DNA of 6,678 nt, from NCBI GenBank assembly GCA_029259875.1, contig JAJDEK010000302.1:1-6678 (forward strand), in the 5' to 3' direction. Positions 6,007 to 6,678 of this stretch are shown in pieces; positions within the stretch are counted from its first letter, which is position 1, and each line of letters begins with the position of its first letter. This DNA comes from Planctomycetaceae bacterium (GTDB lineage: Bacteria; Planctomycetota; Planctomycetia; Planctomycetales; Planctomycetaceae). Made by a program: the position numbers and the translations under genes. The notes under the pieces are model-generated. The model was not told the origin of the DNA. It saw only the letters and a program-made list of their open reading frames with translations, and did no database searches.

Positions 6007-6571
6007 TAATATCCTCTTGCGTCGTAGGACGCAGGTAATTATCTAATTTTTGGAGCGCATAACGATAGCGGCTGGCCACAGTGTTGGGTGATTCATCCAG
6101 CACACAGGCAATTTCAGCAAATGTCATATCCTCCCAAATCTTCAAAACCACAACTTCAGACTGGTTTGTCGGAAGTCGTTTTAATGCCCGCCTGATTACT
6201 TGTGCCTCGTCATTCTCTTCAACTGTGGCAGAATCTCGTGACCAGAGCTGTTTACACTGCGAGAAAATTTGCAATGGTTTTCGTTTTTGCAGAATTCTTA
6301 ACGCTTCGTTTCTTGTTACTCTTAATAAATAGGCCCAAGGTTGTTGCGCCGTTGCCAAAATTTTGGGCCTCATGGCAATCCGCACCATTGTTGCTTGAAT
6401 CGCATCTTCGGCATCAGCCGTATTTTTTGTGACTGTCACTGCGTACCGAATGAGACGATGCGCCGTCAAATCGTACAGCGAACCTAACTTGTCGACACCA
6501 TGATCATCTAGATCATTAGCGCAACAGCGTATCTTCGCAGCAAATTTGACAGGTGACAGTTTTTCCACCAT
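5999..6571 (-). CDS. ECF-type RNA polymerase sigma-70 factor
   Basis: This is a two-domain extracytoplasmic-function sigma factor of 190 residues from ATG 6571, the normal size for the group. Region 2 (about residues 30-98) shows LIRYAVTVTKNTADAEDAIQ (40-59) and PWAYLLRVTRNEALRILQKR (78-97), which bind core polymerase and the -10 element. Region 4 (about 125-182) shows ALKRLPTNQSEVVVLKI (129-145), then a helix-turn-helix over MTFAEIACVLDESPNTVASR (149-168) for -35 recognition. A short linker joins the two, with no extra C-terminal domain. TTG 6580 is an alternative start that adds three residues. The frame is open to the window edge upstream but has no ATG or GTG there. The gene heads a co-directional block and overlaps the next gene by 8 nt. 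Control of the secretion genes below it is plausible, but its targets are not shown by the sequence. Confidence 0.92.
   Translation of the reverse strand: MVEKLSPVKFAAKIRCCANDLDDHGVDKLGSLYDLTAHRLIRYAVTVTKNTADAEDAIQATMVRIAMRPKILATAQQPWAYLLRVTRNEALRILQKRKPLQIFSQCKQLWSRDSATVEENDEAQVIRRALKRLPTNQSEVVVLKIWEDMTFAEIACVLDESPNTVASRYRYALQKLDNYLRPTTQEDINV
6011..6017 (-). promoter_or_regulatory. Ribosome binding site for the sigma-partner membrane protein
   Basis: AGAGGAT on the minus strand lies just before ATG 6006, with the AGAGG core about 6 nt away. It is the strongest Shine-Dalgarno sequence in the window. It lies inside the sigma gene's last codons and decides the start of the downstream gene. Confidence 0.6.
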
Positions 6572-6605
6572 TGAATTCAATTCTTCAAGCTTCAGAAAAA
6601 CTTGG

Positions 6606-6633
6606 ATTGTTGTTATAGAAACAGAACAACAAT
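6606..6633. repeat. Perfect 9-bp inverted repeat upstream of the sigma gene
   Basis: Plus-strand ATTGTTGTT (6606-6614) and AACAACAAT (6625-6633) are perfect reverse complements separated by 10 nt, 35-62 bp upstream of ATG 6571. In minus-strand RNA it could form a stem with a 10-nt loop, and as DNA it could be an operator for a dimeric regulator. No U-tract follows, so it is not a clear terminator of an upstream gene. Confidence 0.5.
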
Positions 6634-6650
6634 TTCCTAACAGAATTGTT
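6628..6650. repeat. Second inverted repeat overlapping the first (AACAATT/AATTGTT)
   Basis: AACAATT (6628-6634) and AATTGTT (6644-6650) are perfect 7-bp complements with a 9-nt spacer. The first arm is largely the right arm of the neighbouring 9-bp inverted repeat, so the central segment can pair with only one side at a time. Three half-sites spaced about 18-19 bp apart would also suit repeated protein binding. Confidence 0.4.
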
Positions 6651-6665
6651 AAGATGTTTTGACAA
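6637..6665 (-). promoter_or_regulatory. Weak candidate promoter for the sigma-led gene block
   Basis: On the minus strand TTGTCA (6665-6660) is a five-of-six match to a housekeeping -35 box, followed after 17 nt by TGTTAG (6642-6637), only a three-of-six -10 match. A start near 6630 would put the inverted repeats at or just after the transcription start. A better isolated -10-like hexamer, TATAAC (6617-6612), has no good -35 partner. Planctomycete promoters are poorly defined, so this is a low-confidence call. Confidence 0.2.
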
Positions 6666-6678
6666 GTAAAATTCCAGC

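Noticed and set aside
5452..6038. Plus-strand open frames opposite the ATPase and sigma-partner genes
   Set aside because: They overlap convincing minus-strand genes with strong start signals and domain evidence, and their products show no domains.
6081..6432. Two overlapping plus-strand open frames opposite the sigma gene
   Set aside because: The sigma factor's regions 2 and 4 account for this DNA. The opposite frames overlap each other and look like chance openings.

Overview
The window is a tightly packed gene block, all on the minus strand, so transcription runs from the high coordinates to the low ones. It looks like a bacterial chromosome of moderate to low GC. The pairing of an ECF sigma factor with a small one-helix membrane protein, the reduced GspE-type ATPase, the repeated GspF genes and the patchy Shine-Dalgarno signals suggest a planctomycete (Gimesia/Rubinisphaera-like). 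That placement is inference from gene style, not from any marker gene.

In transcription order: (1) about 100 bp of upstream DNA (6572-6678) with two overlapping inverted repeats and a weak promoter-like element; (2) an ECF sigma-70 factor (6571-5999); (3) a 149-residue single-helix membrane protein, the probable sigma partner (6006-5557), overlapping the sigma gene by 8 nt; (4) a type II secretion/type IV pilus assembly ATPase (5557-4337), joined to gene 3 by a TAATG stop/start overlap; (5-7) three consecutive, strongly diverged GspF/PilC-family inner-membrane platform proteins (4262-3174, 3087-1855, 1779-670); (8) a prepilin-like protein with a class III signal peptide (658-191); (9) the first 63 codons of a second prepilin-like protein (191-1), cut by the window edge and joined to gene 8 by another TAATG overlap.

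Together these genes encode the motor (ATPase), the membrane platform (GspF) and minor (pseudo)pilin subunits of a type IV filament machine, most likely a type II secretion-like or pseudopilus system. An ECF sigma/membrane-protein pair sits at the head of the same co-directional block, so synthesis of the machine may be tied to an envelope signal. No secretin (GspD), GspC/L/M, prepilin peptidase or obvious major pseudopilin is inside the window; more components probably lie beyond coordinate 1.

The most unusual point is three non-identical GspF proteins beside a single ATPase that lacks the usual N-terminal docking domain. Also worth attention are a perfect 14-bp palindrome between the first two GspF genes and the nested inverted repeats upstream of the sigma gene. 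I see no tRNA, rRNA, CRISPR array, insertion sequence or strong intrinsic terminator. No gene-free stretch exceeds about 110 bp.
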